Counted from the first letter of the stretch, positions 1-21,064 are shown. The stretch: DNA of 64,000 bases from Phyto melanocephala (GCA_941918925.1 OW799236.1:17149474-17213473), one strand, 5' to 3'. The notes: a model not told the origin generated them from the letters alone. Translations and numbers: made by a program.

Positions 1-1815
1 CTTTGCTCGATTTAAAAATTATTTTTGTATGTAAAATTCTTTGTGCGAAATGACTTAAGTTTCTCAACGTATTTCACAAATTTACCTAGAGTACCTAGCT
101 TATGTATAAAAATGTAAAGCATTTTCTTTAAATTTTTTTCAACTGCGTACTTTAAACGAAAAGTTGCCTGAACATTATTTAAACCTGAATATTAGCTGGC
201 TTTTCTACACTAAGTAATTCTAATGACAATCCAGAATTTAGGCATTAATGCATACTGACCTTAATGCCAGGAAAATTACAACAATTTTAAAAAGTCGCAG
301 TTACTAAATTGGTAAATACTTCGATTTCAGTAAAACTCCCGAAACTGACAATATCCTTCACCATCATATACAATTTATAATTACCACATCGTAGTATAGA
401 TTTCCGATTTTTTATTAGGTTAAGTTGGGTTGAAAAAGAAAGGCATTCAAAGCCCAGGCCATGACAGGTATACACGTATGCCCAGTTGGCATGTTGTGCG
501 CTCTATGTGGAAACGAAATTTTCCCTAATAAAAACCATAATCCTATTTTCTTCATAAAATCGACTAGTCCAGAAACTCAGTTCCCTCAATGTAATGCCTT
601 ATGGATCTTTAAATCGAGTTCCTTAGGTATTCCAAGTTCGGAATAGTATCCATGTCAAAATTTTTTTTAATATTTCAAAACACAAAATCACTTTATTGAC
701 AAAAAAACTTACAGGCTAATATTAAAAATAAAAACGTTCTTCATTGCATAACTCATCACTTGGCAGTTCGTTGCATAATAATATTAGCTAATTGTATAAC
801 TAATTATTTTTTCTCATCCTGCAGCTTCTCTAATATTAAGTTTTTCAGTTAACGACTGACGTGCATTTGGTGTTTTCAAATAGCCTCTTGCTAATTAGCT
901 GTGCTTATTCATAAATTCTATAATTATTTTAAATTGACGCGGTTTGGTGGTCTTATTGTTTGATTCCCTGAATTAAATATATGATGAATAAATAAATAAA
1001 ATATTATTTTTCACTTACATGTTTGTACTTTGCGAATGCTATTTTGTTGTCGAATAAATTTTGCGAATTTGATATGTGTTTGACATTTGTTTTCGCAATG
1101 TAGAATACCGACTTTCCACCTTTTCGCATTTGAAATGCGTTTAAATAAGAACTTTGCGAATATCGCAATACAGAACAGCAATTGTTCGAATTTATGTATT
1201 TTCGCATCGCATTAACTTTCGCATCGCAAGTCAGAATAAACCTCCTGTTGTTACACTAGTTAATCTTCTAAGTTTTGGTCTATTCAGTTTCAGAATTTTT
1301 TTCGATTTCTGAAGATTTTGGTTTGTCACTTTCCTGACCTCTGTGTTTTGCCATTTTCTGACATGGTCCTACATCGCCCAAACTTTAAGTTCATAGTAGA
1401 ACCGTTGAAAGAGTTAAGCATTTTCCAAAATTACAGCACTTAAAAATGTTCCCATTTTGGTAAATTTATTTGCCTTCTCGTTTCCAATAAAGGCTCATAT
1501 GGACTGGTATCCATATTACCTCTAGAAATTCACAATTTGCTTGCGAGTTTATTTCGCTCTTGCATTGCAGGAAGTTTCGTGATTCAACCTTTTCGTTCAT
1601 TAATGTTCTAATTTAATATTATACGCCATTTAGCTTTATTATTTTCAACGCCATCTTTGATTTAGAGTGTATTCTACTAGACAAGCCCTTTTATTTGATA
1701 TCCAAAATGATGGAGTTAAGAAAAAAATCGTACCCACCATTTCAGACGCTATTTTCGATTTTACACTTTTTCATAGTTAACTGTATTCCATTGGGGAGGT
1801 TAAAGGAGCACATTT
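1..1815. other. Intergenic, AT-rich, with a dispersed-repeat copy
   Basis: No gene is supported here. Short ORFs at 287-646 and 1004-1207 have no recognisable domain. Between about 1025 and 1235 the words TTCGCA and TTTGCGAA recur many times on both strands, giving a degenerate local repeat. From about 1280 to 1800 the sequence resembles repeats near 19.2-19.7 kb and 62.0-62.7 kb, sharing phrases such as 'gccatctttgattt' and 'tgtattctactag'. It is probably a decayed member of that family. Confidence 0.5.
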
Positions 1816-2062
1816 CTGTGGCTTGGAGCTAAAAGAGCCAATGTCAAAATATTTACTTTTGACAAAATTGGAATTAAACTTAAACGTTTATAGATGCTTT
1901 CATAGTGACATTGGCCAGTATTTTATTTATAAAGCTGTTCTGGGATAAGTATGACTTTAGCTGTTTTACCATAATGAAATAGAGCAAGAAAACAAATCTA
2001 ATGCAATGATTAACACAAAAGAGCAAAAAAGTGACATTGGCCCTTTTAGCTCCAAGCCACAG
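1816..2062. mobile_element. 247-bp MITE with near-perfect 30-bp terminal inverted repeats
   Basis: The left end reads CTGTGGCTTGGAGCTAAAAG and continues to about 1845. The right end is its reverse complement, with one mismatch in about 30 positions. The element is flanked on both sides by ATTT (1812-1815 and 2063-2066), a plausible 4-bp target-site duplication. The interior has no coding capacity, so it is a non-autonomous DNA transposon. The superfamily cannot be named from these ends alone. Confidence 0.85.
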
Positions 2063-2066
2063 ATTT

Positions 2067-4223
2067 CTAAATATTGAATTTAACTCATATATTTTTTATA
2101 CGCCTTTTTGTAGTAGCGGTCATAATGGATTCTCAATTTTTTTTAAATATATTATATTCGGCTAGTCCAGACCTATGGTATATGTATTAAAGCTGAAAAA
2201 TCGATCTTAATTTGTAAACCTTAAGAAAAACACCGAAGAAGTTGTACTTTTACGCCTATATCTCAGTTAGTTTCAAACCGATTTATTAATTTTTCTCGGC
2301 AATAATTTTCGAGACTACGCACAGTGTTCGATTCTTGAATCTAGCTGGCCAAAATTAATAACTTTTGTAATAAAACGTGTAGAAAGTTGATTTTTGGCAC
2401 AAAAACTTTATTTAAAACAACTGCAAAAAAATGGATAAATCCGCCTATAGACACGCCCACTTTTCTTATGTGAAAATACGAGATTTTTAAAGAATTTCTT
2501 TTTTGTTGATATCTTTGGATATTAGAGGCATATAACGCAAATTTCTTGAATGGGGACTGGAAGCATATTACTTAAAACTATTGCATTAATATTAATAACT
2601 CTGCCCACTGACAGTGGATAACCATATTTGAAAAAGATCTTTGCTAGAAATTGTAGTAGACTCCATGTCGTTTTTGAAAAATTTTGTTCGGCATGGGCAC
2701 TTTCGGGCAAAAAATTCTTTTATTTTCTATTAGTCCAAACTCCAAATTTTACTAAACAAGTAATAAGATCATGGAAGTATATAGAAAAAAAAAATAAAAA
2801 TCTACAGTTTTATTTTCGTTTTAAAAAATGTTACTTACAACCTTCCTGATATAATTGCTAATAAAAACTACGCCCTTTATTCTGATAACTGAAAAATACA
2901 CCGCGTTTACTCTAATGATAATACCAGTCTTAGTAAAAAAAGAACTAATAAACTAAATTGCATAGACAACTTGTAATTGACCTCTAAACATAAGCAATTT
3001 TTCAAGCGAAATAAACAAAATTTTTTTTCTTTATTTTACATGATATTCGTAGTACCGTTATAGTCGTACATATTTAAATTCCAGCAAAAAATCATGAGAA
3101 ATATCTTAGTTGGTATGTTCTTATTTAAATATTGTGGTCCAATTTGTTCCTTTTTATAACTCATTTTTGGGTTTTTGGCCAGCCAGATGAAAGGATCGAA
3201 CACCGTGCTACGGCTTGAAATTTGTTTATTTCAGCGAGTCAAACACCTATACCAAAATCCTTTATTTAAAAACCAAATAGAAACAGCAAACTTGTTTGTC
3301 TTTAAAAAATATTTAATTCTTTTTTATTACTTAATTTTTACAATAGTTTTCGGATGTTTGTATGTGTGTAGATTTGATTTTTAGGGTGGAATATGATTTT
3401 TTTTGTTCCAACTCTTATTTATAGTTAGAAATAGTTGGTTTTATTTTTGTTTTTTCTTTTGAAACAAATTAAAACTAATTTTTGTCTTTTGTTTGCAAAA
3501 ACAAAATTTTACTTACTTAAATAATTTCTTGTGTTTTGTTTTAGACATATTTTAAAAATAAAAGTTTGTTTTAAATAACTTATGAAAATATAAATTATTT
3601 CTACATTAAACAGTGTATATAACATATGAAGTTTTTTTTATTTTTTTTCTTATTTATTGTGTTTATCTTTTAGTATAAGTTACTAAGTCTAAAAATGTGT
3701 AAAAAAAAAGGAAAACCTATTTAATAATTATTTAATATATTTAATATATAGTTAATGCATATAAATATGTATTTGTTTATATGTATGTAGGTGTATACAT
3801 AAAAAAGTATTATATAAAATTTGTTCAAGAAAACAGTTTGTGGAAATTGCGAAAATGTAGAAGAAAAAACTTAACATAGAAAAAGTTATTTACATTATAT
3901 TTTAGTTTTAAAAAAAAAAAACTTATTACAATTTTTATTTTGTTTAAATAATACTAAAATTAATATGTAATTGTTTGCATAATAATTTAATGGAAATGAC
4001 AAGAGTTTTTGTTTTGAAATTAAAAATTTTCTTAAAATAGAAAAAAAATCTAAATTATTTGAATGAAATATATTTCCATATATTTATTTTTTTTTTAATT
4101 TTTTAAAAAAAAATATAATAAATATTTATGTCAGTGGTAATGATTTGTTGATTTTCTTTTTTAATTTTTTTAAAAAGGTTACAAAATAATTTTTAAATAC
4201 CAAATAAAAATTGTAGGCCGAAC
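2067..4223. other. Su(H) 3' flank, probable 3' UTR plus transposon-like debris
   Basis: No coding exon is visible. About 2100-2500 has the style of dipteran repeat DNA (for example 'cctatatctcagttagttt' and a 'cacgcccactttt' stretch) but I cannot classify it. About 3000-4223 is extremely A/T-rich. It lies directly downstream of the Su(H) stop codon, so part of it is likely the Su(H) 3' UTR and cleavage region. Many AATAAA-like words are present and none can be singled out. Confidence 0.4.
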
Positions 4224-12403
<8,180 letters not shown>

Positions 12404-15400
12404 TTAGTTAACAATTAAACATTTTTCCCATGTAAATTAATTGAATTGAAAGTTTAATAAAACACATTTTAACACTTTTGTATTTATAATTATTAAGTTT
12501 TTTAACTTATACAAAATTTTTTTTTAAATAATTGGCATTTATAGTATATTAATTGGCACTTTTTAACAATATAAAAACATTTTTTATTATCAAAATCGTG
12601 GTAAAAAAAATTGTAAACAAAAATTTTTCCTATTGGTTTCTTGTCAATTTTTATGTTTTTGCATCCTTTTTATCATTAATTTTCTCTGCTTCCCGCTTTC
12701 TGTTTAAAACTTCATTAATAACAAATTCTCTCAATTACAACAAAAAACACCATATGAAAATTAAAAAAAAAAAAATCCACATATAATGTCAATTCTAGCA
12801 GCTGTCAGTTCTCACGCGCCGCGTATTTTATATTTACATTTATTTCGTATTTAAATTTACATATTTTTCATGAATTTATTAAAGGAAATCCTTTAAAGTG
12901 TAACTAAAAATTTATAGGTTTCATCCACTATTATATTTAGTTATATTCTTTGAAAATTTAAAACACCGACTGAGGTCTTTTTCACAAAACAAACCTCTTT
13001 TATTTCCCACTGGCTTTTAGTTTATTTGCTTTTATTCACTGTTCCGACTTGTTTAACATTGTTGTTTTTTTGCTGTTAAAGGCCAGTGTCGTTGACTAAT
13101 TCATTAATTGAAACCCGCTAGTATTTTTTTTTAATTATCAATAGAAATCATTAAAAATAAAAGTCGCTTGCTTCAAAAATTTAATTAACATGATAAATTC
13201 TATATTTTTCGAAACTCATCGCTAAAAATTAAAATTAAGAAAATTTTTTTTCAAGCTGTATGCAACATATACATTAATAGCAATTGTCAAAACTAAACTA
13301 GAATATACATATAATTGGATTCATTATATGGATTTGGTGGCAAGGATGAAAGTAATAACAAGAAAGAAATAATTGCTAGGCTTTTTTTTAATTCTTATGT
13401 TATAACTTTTATAAAATAACTTAAATCAATTTTTTTAAATGGACGAACAATGGACTGCTGAAGGTGGGAAACATTTCGTTGCTGATCCGACGCGATCGAT
13501 TGTATGACAATTTTTAAAATTGTTTTTTATTGTTCTATTTTCTGTCATACATCTTTCCATCAGACCATTTAAAAATGTCTTTATTGGTACCAAAATAAGC
13601 ATTAGACGGCGTGAGTAAGCTTCATACTATAAAGTAAAACTTTTTTCTCTCCTGATAACTTAATATAAAACCCATAACTGAATTTGAACGACTATTTATT
13701 GCTTTTTGTATGCCTCTATTTCTTATAAAAATCCAAATGTTGTATTAAAATCTCTAACATTGCAAACGCTGGGTGATCACTATTTTATTTTTTTAATTAA
13801 TTCTAAAAATTAATTAATTACTCACGGACAGAAGTGAAGTTAATAAATTTTCTAATATTTCTGATGCATTTTTTATATATATATATATATATATAAAATT
13901 TAAATCCGTTTTCTACATTTTTAAATATTTACAGTAAATTTTCTTAATTTTTTTTTCTATTAGTAAATTACTTAGTTTGAAAATTTGTTTATAAACCATT
14001 AAGAAATTAATAAAAATGTCTATTGGAACATTCGTGTGTATATAGAAATTTTTGCAAAAAAATTCAATTTGAATAAAATGTTTTTCGAAACTTTTTTTAT
14101 TATTATAAACAACAATTTAAAAAAGTTCCACTATTTTTCCATAATTTTTTCTGATTGTTTTCAATAAAATAATAATTGCAAGATTTTTCGCATATAATTT
14201 TATGCTGATTAAAACGCTTACAAAATTATCGCTGGTTTTCAAAAGAAACAGAGGTCAACTATCATCACTGATGTGATTGTTGCTTCTTCTTTCTTGTGGA
14301 AAGTTATAACAACTCTGTTAAACGTAAACTTATTTAAAAATTCAACTTTGTTAGTGTTTTATAAAATTAAACTGATTGAAACGTTTTTATTACAAAATTA
14401 TACTTTTTAACGAGGTAAAAATGTTTATTCTATTAAAAATGTAATATACAGTTAATATTTTACGTTCTTATTCAGAGTTATTTTTGAATTAAAGGTAAGG
14501 TTCAGGCTAATTTTTTAAAGTTATTCTGGCTTAAGAATTATGAATAAATAAATGAAAAGTTAAAAATTAAACGTTAAATGTAAATATCTTCAATATACCA
14601 ACAATGTTTTCATTTAATAGAATCGCGGTACAGTTACGTTGCCTTTTTCATTTGTTAAAGATTTATAAAATAAATTTTACATTCAGATTTTATGTTAAAA
14701 TTTGGTTTAATTAACTACTAATATTTGTATATATACATAGGTAAATACTTATATATTTTTTCCTAATAGGAAATTTTATAACTAAAGAGCACACACTAAT
14801 AAAAAAAAAATTATTTTATTTTTAAAATCCAAGCAATTTTCAATTATTTCGTTAACTTAAATAATTCTTATTAGACCTACTAGGTATGTAAAATTAACTC
14901 CCATACTCAATCCATTTTAAAGTTTGTTTAATGTTTATGAATAAATTTTACATACTAGCTACATTTGTTTTACAAACCTTCGATAAATTTGAATAATTTA
15001 TTAGAACATGCCCGAAAACATTTTGATTTTTTTTATTTGCAAACTTTATTTCGATTCTCCTTTACCATTTAGAAATTGTAACAAAACGGTATTTTTTCTA
15101 ATTTTTATACAAACTTTGAATTGTGTAGGTACTTATTTATTAAATATTTCACTGCATTCTCACATTATTGATTTAAATGAGGAAAAATAAAAGTATGTTT
15201 GTATGCGGGGGTATTATAAGACTTTTATTGAACAATAGTTTTCTAACACGTTGTTTTAAATAATATTAAACAATAATTTAAAAGTAATGACAGAGATGTA
15301 TGTAGATAAAATTCAAGTTTAAGAGGAGCATAGTTTATGTTTTTGTAAATATATAAGTAGATAGGTACATGGTGGCATAAATAGCCATAAGCTATTTTTT

Positions 15401-15883
15401 ATTATTATGTTTTAGTAATATAGTTATTAGTTATTTTTTAAGGAATTTCTTGAAGTAATAATGTAGTATTTACAATGTTCTTAACTGTAAGTGTGCTTTG
15501 TTACACATTTTCAATAAGTTTCTCAAACTTTGATACTTGAATCCCAAAGAATAATTCTAACATTTGTTAGGCCTCTTAATTCCACAAATCTTATCATTAA
15601 AATACTTAAAAAACAGAAAATAATTATAAAGTTATAATAAAAATAAACTACTACTCTGTTTTTAACCTATGTATATATTATTGATTAGCATATATTTATG
15701 GGAATGTTTGCAGCTGTTCACTTTAAAATTTTTGTGAGTTAGCAAAATATGCACCTTAGTATGTGATTTTTACATATATAAATTTAATACAATGGAAATG
15801 TGTAATGTCTATACTGCGAATGACTCAAACTTGTTAAGGTTGGGGGTTCTTATTGATATACATATGTATCTAGTTTTAAAAAT
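12404..15883. other. Su(H) upstream region / intergenic
   Basis: No gene is seen. A small GC-richer patch at about 12795-12830 (ctgtcagttctcacgcgccg) stands out from AT-rich surroundings and could be near a Su(H) transcription start, but there is no direct evidence. A (TA)n microsatellite lies at about 13874-13895. A less AT-rich patch at 13440-13510 has no recognisable content. The rest is AT-rich with no long ORF. Confidence 0.4.
13874..13895. repeat. (TA)n microsatellite
   Basis: About 11 uninterrupted TA dinucleotides lie in intergenic DNA upstream of Su(H). Confidence 0.9.
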
Positions 15884-15888
15884 TTATT
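15883..15888 (-). terminator. Polyadenylation signal overlapping the F-box stop codon
   Basis: AATAAA on the minus strand shares bases with the TAA stop of the F-box ORF. If used, cleavage would follow within some tens of bases. This is a plausible end for the gene but is common by chance in such AT-rich DNA. Confidence 0.35.
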
Positions 15889-16324
15889 TAAAACGAGACC
15901 TGCCTAAATAAAATAATTCCAATTTCGGATAATGGAGACTAATATATTTTTCAAAATCTAACCTTACATTAGGACAGTATATATATAATTGTCTTAAATT
16001 AGACATTTCCAATCTAAAATAAAACATATAATCTGGTCGAGTGTTCAGACGTTTCGAATTGTAGACATAAACGAAATTATTAGTTTCTTCTATACTTAAT
16101 TTTCGTATATTGTCCTTATTATTTTCAAAGAATTTCATATACTCTTCTTTGCTAAGTGATTGTAAACATGGCATTTGAGTATGAAGATCGGTATACTGTT
16201 TGGACCAAATGTAATCTACCACAATATACTGGAAACGTTGACAAACCTCGGATAGATGTATTTGATCTTTAAGGGTTAATAGTTGAAAAATATGCAGGAG
16301 ACAGTCGTCATTTAGTTGAAGCAT
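15884..16324 (-). CDS. Small F-box protein
   Basis: A single-exon ORF of 146 residues starts at an ATG (16322-16324). Residues about 3-45 match an F-box: LNDDCLLHIFQLLTLKDQIH followed by LSEVCQRFQYIV. F-box proteins bridge substrates to the SKP1-cullin-1 ubiquitin ligase; this role is inferred from the family. The C-terminal part has leucine-rich-repeat-like spacing (LRQLYIYCPN near 111-120, then YPKLELFYLGRSRF at the end). It is much shorter than typical F-box/LRR proteins of 300-600 residues, so it may be a truncated gene or lack a downstream exon. The stop codon overlaps an AATAAA signal at 15883-15888, which would give a very short 3' UTR. Transcription is not shown by the sequence. Confidence 0.65.
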   Translation of the reverse strand: MLQLNDDCLLHIFQLLTLKDQIHLSEVCQRFQYIVVDYIWSKQYTDLHTQMPCLQSLSKEEYMKFFENNKDNIRKLSIEETNNFVYVYNSKRLNTRPDYMFYFRLEMSNLRQLYIYCPNVRLDFEKYISLHYPKLELFYLGRSRFK

Positions 16325-17914
16325 TTTGTTCTTATTAACTTTTTTTTTCCTTTTTTAAGTTTTTCTTCAGTCCACTTGTTTTTAGCAGATACTCAAAAGC
16401 ACAGCTGATCATATTCTTGTTAGCTATCAAACTAAAAATATTTTTGTTATCGAGATTCCCTCAACCTTTTTATTGCGTCTTGATCCAGCTGTTCTGAAAG
16501 TTCGTTTAATTAACCCTTAAGTGTGAAATAATAATAAATTTAAGAAGAACACTAACTGCTTTAAGTTTTAACAACATTTTTGTTTATTTCAATTTCAGTA
16601 ATTTATTGGCCGAAATTGTTAATTTTTAAAGCATATTACTGTTATGTGCTACAGGTATGTACCATTGTTAAAAAGTTTTATAGTTGCTAAGAAAACATGA
16701 TTTATAAAATAACTTAGCTATTCATGAACCAAAAAAAAAAAAAAGAACATTTGTTTAAATGACCCATAGTAGGTATATATTTTACATATGTATAGGTAAA
16801 TACATATGTAAATGTATGTTTTAAAGTAATCTTGGCATTGAACCAAATAACTAAAATTTAGGTGGTGTTTTTTATGTTTTTTGTCTATGTGCAAGAATGA
16901 TAAGAATAAGATTAGGCATTGCGAATATTTTTTTGTAATAAAAAAAGAATCTCTCTCATTTTTCGACGTCACACCTGCAAACAAGTGATTGATATTTTAT
17001 GTAAAACTTGCAAAACAAATTTACCAAAGTGCTAACAAAATAAATAATAAAAATGTTAAATAATAATAAATAACAAAAAAAAATTATTGAACTGTCAGCC
17101 AGCCTCAGTTCAAATTTCCGATGTAATCATATTTTAGCATTAGCCAAATCGTACATGCTTTATTTTCCCTATTTATCCACATATGTAAAGTAATTGAATA
17201 TTCGACCTAAATTTCGAATTATGATTTTATTTTAATATATATTATTTTTTTTCTTCTGATTTTGATCTTTTTCTTAAATATAATCATATTAAAAAATGTT
17301 GTAAAACAATTTTAACTTAAATATAACTTTAATTGGTCATATGGCTACATGTATTATTACAAGGGAATAAATAAATAACTAAAATAAATAATATTTGTAT
17401 AATTTAATTATTTATGAATTTATGGTGCATAAATAAACTACTTTTTAGATTTTTTTACAGTTGTGTAAACATTACTAAGACATAAAAAACATACTGTTAA
17501 ATACAGTTAAAACATACGACATAAAAATTTGCAAATACTTCGAAAGTACTTTTGATATTTTGATAAAACATTTGTTGTGTTCAGAAAATTAGTGTTTAAA
17601 TTTTGTGACTTACTATGATAAGGGGCTTAATTAGAGTTTAAAATGTGTAGGATTGGATTAGAAGATATTGTCTAATAATTTGTCTAAATAAATAATATGA
17701 ACAAATAAAATAAAAATAATACGTAGGTAATATCATAGCTTCTTCACGAAACATTCAAAAACTTTTTTTTTTATCTTCAAAATTGTATAAGAATTTGACT
17801 AGAAGTTGTAAAAATTGCATAAGAATTTGACTAGCAGTTTTAAAGTTATATATACCATTTAATTTTTATGTCCCGATTGTATATTTTTTGGTATTAATTA
17901 TTAATGGGTTTTAA
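16325..17914. other. Intergenic between F-box and THAP genes
   Basis: AT-rich sequence with no recognisable gene or transposon. The minus-strand ORF at 16718-16984 is low-complexity and has no domain. Nearby direct repeats of 'agaatttgactag' occur at about 17791 and 17822. Confidence 0.45.
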
Positions 17915-18896
17915 TTAATTGGAATATATTTTTACTTCTTTGCTTAAAAGAACTAAATAATAATTTTTATCCTCCTTTTCTCTTAGTTTAGCTGCTTGTT
18001 TTTTTGACGTTTTCCTTAGGGCAGAATTTTCTTTACGAAGGCGTTCTCTGCAAGTAAACATAATTAGTCAAATAAAATATTATTAAAATGCTACATTGAA
18101 TATACAGTTCCATTTTTAGGCGTTTGATATTATTTATATCATATTGATTTCTTAAAATTATTCTCTTCTGGGGATCCGAAACAACTTCAGATGCAGGATA
18201 AAGCTGCGGTTCTTTTAAAGCTTCAGTTATTATAGGCTGCATTGATTGTTCACTTACATCTGCTAAAAATAATTGTAATTTAGTGTTATTCTAATTACAA
18301 GACTTTAAACTTTTTTTTTACCATTCAGCGAATAAGATTTTACATCATGTTGTTTAACTTCAGCTATTATAGGCTGCATTGATTGTTCACTTGATTTTTC
18401 TGTTAAAAATAATTGTAATGTTACTTTTATTTAAAACTTTTAACATTATTTTACCATTAAGTAAATCAGATTCTGCATCGTATTCTTTAATAAGCATTTC
18501 AACAATCTTTTTGTTTTCACGCTTTTCGATTCGCTGTGCACGGGCCTTATATCGCTCTTCGTCCGCAGAAGATTTCTTACGGACAGTAGGCACAGCCGTT
18601 TTCTTCAAAATTCGCTTTTTGGTAAACCCTTATATTAAAATTAAACAGTATATTTTGCAGATAAGTATTTATACGACTCACAACTTACCCAATTTATATT
18701 TCAAATTGTTTTCGAAATCGTCCTCCTTAAAATGTTCCATACATATTTGTGAGTGCTTTACATTCATTTTACTATCACGGAGACAAAAACTTTTCCATTG
18801 CTTTAATAAACTAGGATCCGTTGGAAAATTAAAAAAACTTATTGCACACGGTGTTTTCTTATTACTGTTATTGCAATTTTTCACTGAACACCTCAT
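17915..18896 (-). CDS. THAP-domain zinc-finger protein
   Basis: Five exons join in phase: 18689-18896, 18455-18628, 18322-18399, 18106-18259 and 17915-18047, for 248 residues. All four introns are about 55-63 bases and GT-AG. The N-terminal THAP domain is a C2CH zinc-dependent DNA-binding fold: C3, C8, C52 and H55 (ICMEH), the FP pair at 24-25, W34, and an AVPT box at 81-84 just after the exon 1/2 junction. Exons 3 and 4 both encode SEQSMQPII followed by (A/T)E. The C-terminus has a leucine-zipper-like coiled coil at about 200-235 (IKRLKMELERLRKENSALRK), common in THAP proteins for dimerisation. It is probably a nuclear sequence-specific DNA-binding protein; its targets are unknown. THAP genes are often derived from P-element transposases, but no transposase catalytic region follows here. 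The longer plus-strand ORF 18379-18954 is antisense to these exons. Confidence 0.85.
18252..18425 (-). repeat. Tandem duplication covering THAP exons 3 and 4 and their 3' splice sites
   Basis: About 60 bases around 18186-18285 and around 18360-18420 are near-identical. Each copy carries the intron end (caattattttta..ag) and the start of an exon encoding SEQSMQPII. The reading frame is phase 1 on both sides of each exon, so duplication of the exon kept the frame. Confidence 0.8.
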
Positions 18897-19219
18897 TTTA
18901 ATTTATTTTGGAATTTTTTCGTGTATAAAATTAATATCTTTTTGTGTTTACTAAAATTTCATTTCGATAACACGAAAAACAGATGTAAATTCTATTTTAC
19001 CAGCACTAGACAATTATTTGGCTGTCAAGAGCAGTGATGGCAACTCTTTTTAACGAATCCCGCTAAATGAGGCCTTAAAATCGTTAGAAAAAAACTATAT
19101 ATATTACAAGTTAAAATTTTATTGATAAATCGCTAGCTTTTCTCATAAATTGCAAATTTTGTTTAAAATTTAAACCTGTAAAATGGTTACTATGTAGTAA
19201 AATACGCTTTTTTACTTGG

Positions 19220-19700
19220 GAATTTACAAGACAAACAGGCGAAATTTGATGACAACAGAAAATAAATATTTCTTAGTTTCTATGCAACCGAGAGAGCCAA
19301 TATAGGGATCAAACGAAAGGGCTTGAGTATTAAAATACAGTTAGATATGAAAAGAAAAACATTCAAGATGGCGTCCTAGATTTAGTGGCAAATATATGAG
19401 TCAAATATAGAAGTAACGACTTTGTCCGAGTACAATGTAGTAAACTATAAAAAGTGTAAAATCCAAGATGTCGTCTGAAACAAAATGACCCCAACAATAT
19501 AGGTATCAAACGAAAGGGCTTGACTAGTAGAATACAGTAACTATGTACAAATTCAAACCAAAGATGGCGTCGGAAAAGAATTAAGAAACTAGTGTATTGC
19601 ATGAAATCTAAAATCTGGGCTAAGCTACCTATGTACATGATGGTGAAGGGTATTATAATATTCGACACGGTCGAATATAGCACTTTTACTTGTTTTATAT
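19220..19700 (-). repeat. Dispersed repeat copy with about 130-150-bp internal repeats
   Basis: Read on the minus strand it begins near 19700 with 'acaagtaaaagtgctatatt'. This matches the left end of the large element at about 36165 (acaagtaagagcactatatt). It then shows repeated phrases such as 'gacgccatctt' and 'ctgtattctactagtcaagc'. Related units occur at 1280-1800 and 62030-62710. It is non-coding and the transposon class is uncertain. The ORF 19363-19704 is a by-product. Confidence 0.6.
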
Positions 19701-21061
19701 ACAATTTATCAGACTTACCAACTTTTTTTATAATATGTCTTCATCTGTCGAACTAAATTTTCTTATTTTAATTATACAATAAATTACATGCAGTTTCAGT
19801 TTTTTAAAACGTTTTAAATAATAAAAAACGAGAACAGAACGTTTTTACATTGAAGTTTCTTGAAAATGATTGAAATTAAAGAAAAAAAATTGTTGACATA
19901 CATATGTAAGAAATTGCATATATTTTTTAATTGTTGTTTTTGTTGCCGCTACTCATATACCTCTTGAATTTAGTTTGATAAATAATACACCACTCTATTT
20001 GTTGGTGTGTTGTACTATTACAAATCGGTACTCTTGATATACTCACCTCAAACGTTCTTTGCCAAGACACAAACCTTTGTTGTATTCTAAGGATTATATG
20101 CCTTTTATTGCTGAATTTAATTTAAATAGTACTTCAAACATATGATAAATCCATCAGGGATGCCAACACGAAAATAATTTTTTTACCAAATTTTTCTTAA
20201 AAACGGACAAAAGTCTACCAAAACATATAATTTTCTCAAAGTGCCTTTCTTAATATAAATACTGTGATTGAAATAGCAAAACATATTTTTAAATAAATAA
20301 AAAAGATAAAAAATAAAGCTAAAATAAAATTTATTCTTAAATTTTGTTTACAAGGGTTTTATTTAATATTTTAAAGAGTGTTTAAATGTTTCCACAATAC
20401 ATTTATTTGTATGTATTAACATAAATTTAAAGAAAGAAATTGTAGATCAGAATATACTAATGTTTTAATTACTATTGATATTTTACGCAATATACTTTAA
20501 TGTGGCCACCAAAATAATATATTTTAAAGAACAATATTTAAATACAAAACAACTTGAAGTAGAATTCAAATATAATTTGTGTATAATATTTTATTATAAG
20601 GGTATTTTATAAATATCACTATCTATAGCGTTAGTTTTCTTCATCATGTCAAGTGAATACTTTGTATTATCACTTAAAGTTATATACAACAGTTTAATGC
20701 TTCAAGAGTAAATTCAGAGCTCTTGCACATTAAATTTTAATAAAAAAAGTATTTTAGAATATTTATATGTATGTAGCAAATATATATAATGTGTAACATT
20801 TTTACAAATTATTTGAACTTTGTCCTATCAACTAAAAATAAAAATATATTACAAAAAACTTAAAAAAATTCAAACAAACATACCAAACTACCAAGTTGTG
20901 CTTAAATTAAAATAATCTACCAATTTTGGTATGATCGGACCAAAGTTTTTATAATGCTATTGGCTGATTATCTGCGTACAAAAGGCTCATCGTCATAACT
21001 AAACGTGCAATAGTTTTTTTAATTAGGTACATACATATGTATTTAAATATATATAAAAGCG

Positions 21062-21064
<3 letters not shown>

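Noticed and set aside
16718..16984. 88-residue minus-strand ORF
   Set aside because: It has an AT-driven I/Y/K/F composition, no domain and no upstream or downstream gene signals.
18379..18954. 191-residue plus-strand ORF
   Set aside because: It is antisense to the THAP exons, which show proper domain motifs and splice phases; the plus-strand protein is F/L/I-rich with no domain.
20150..20950. hAT transposon starting cagggatgccaacacg
   Set aside because: The left end is suggestive, but no inverted right end or 8-bp target duplication could be found.
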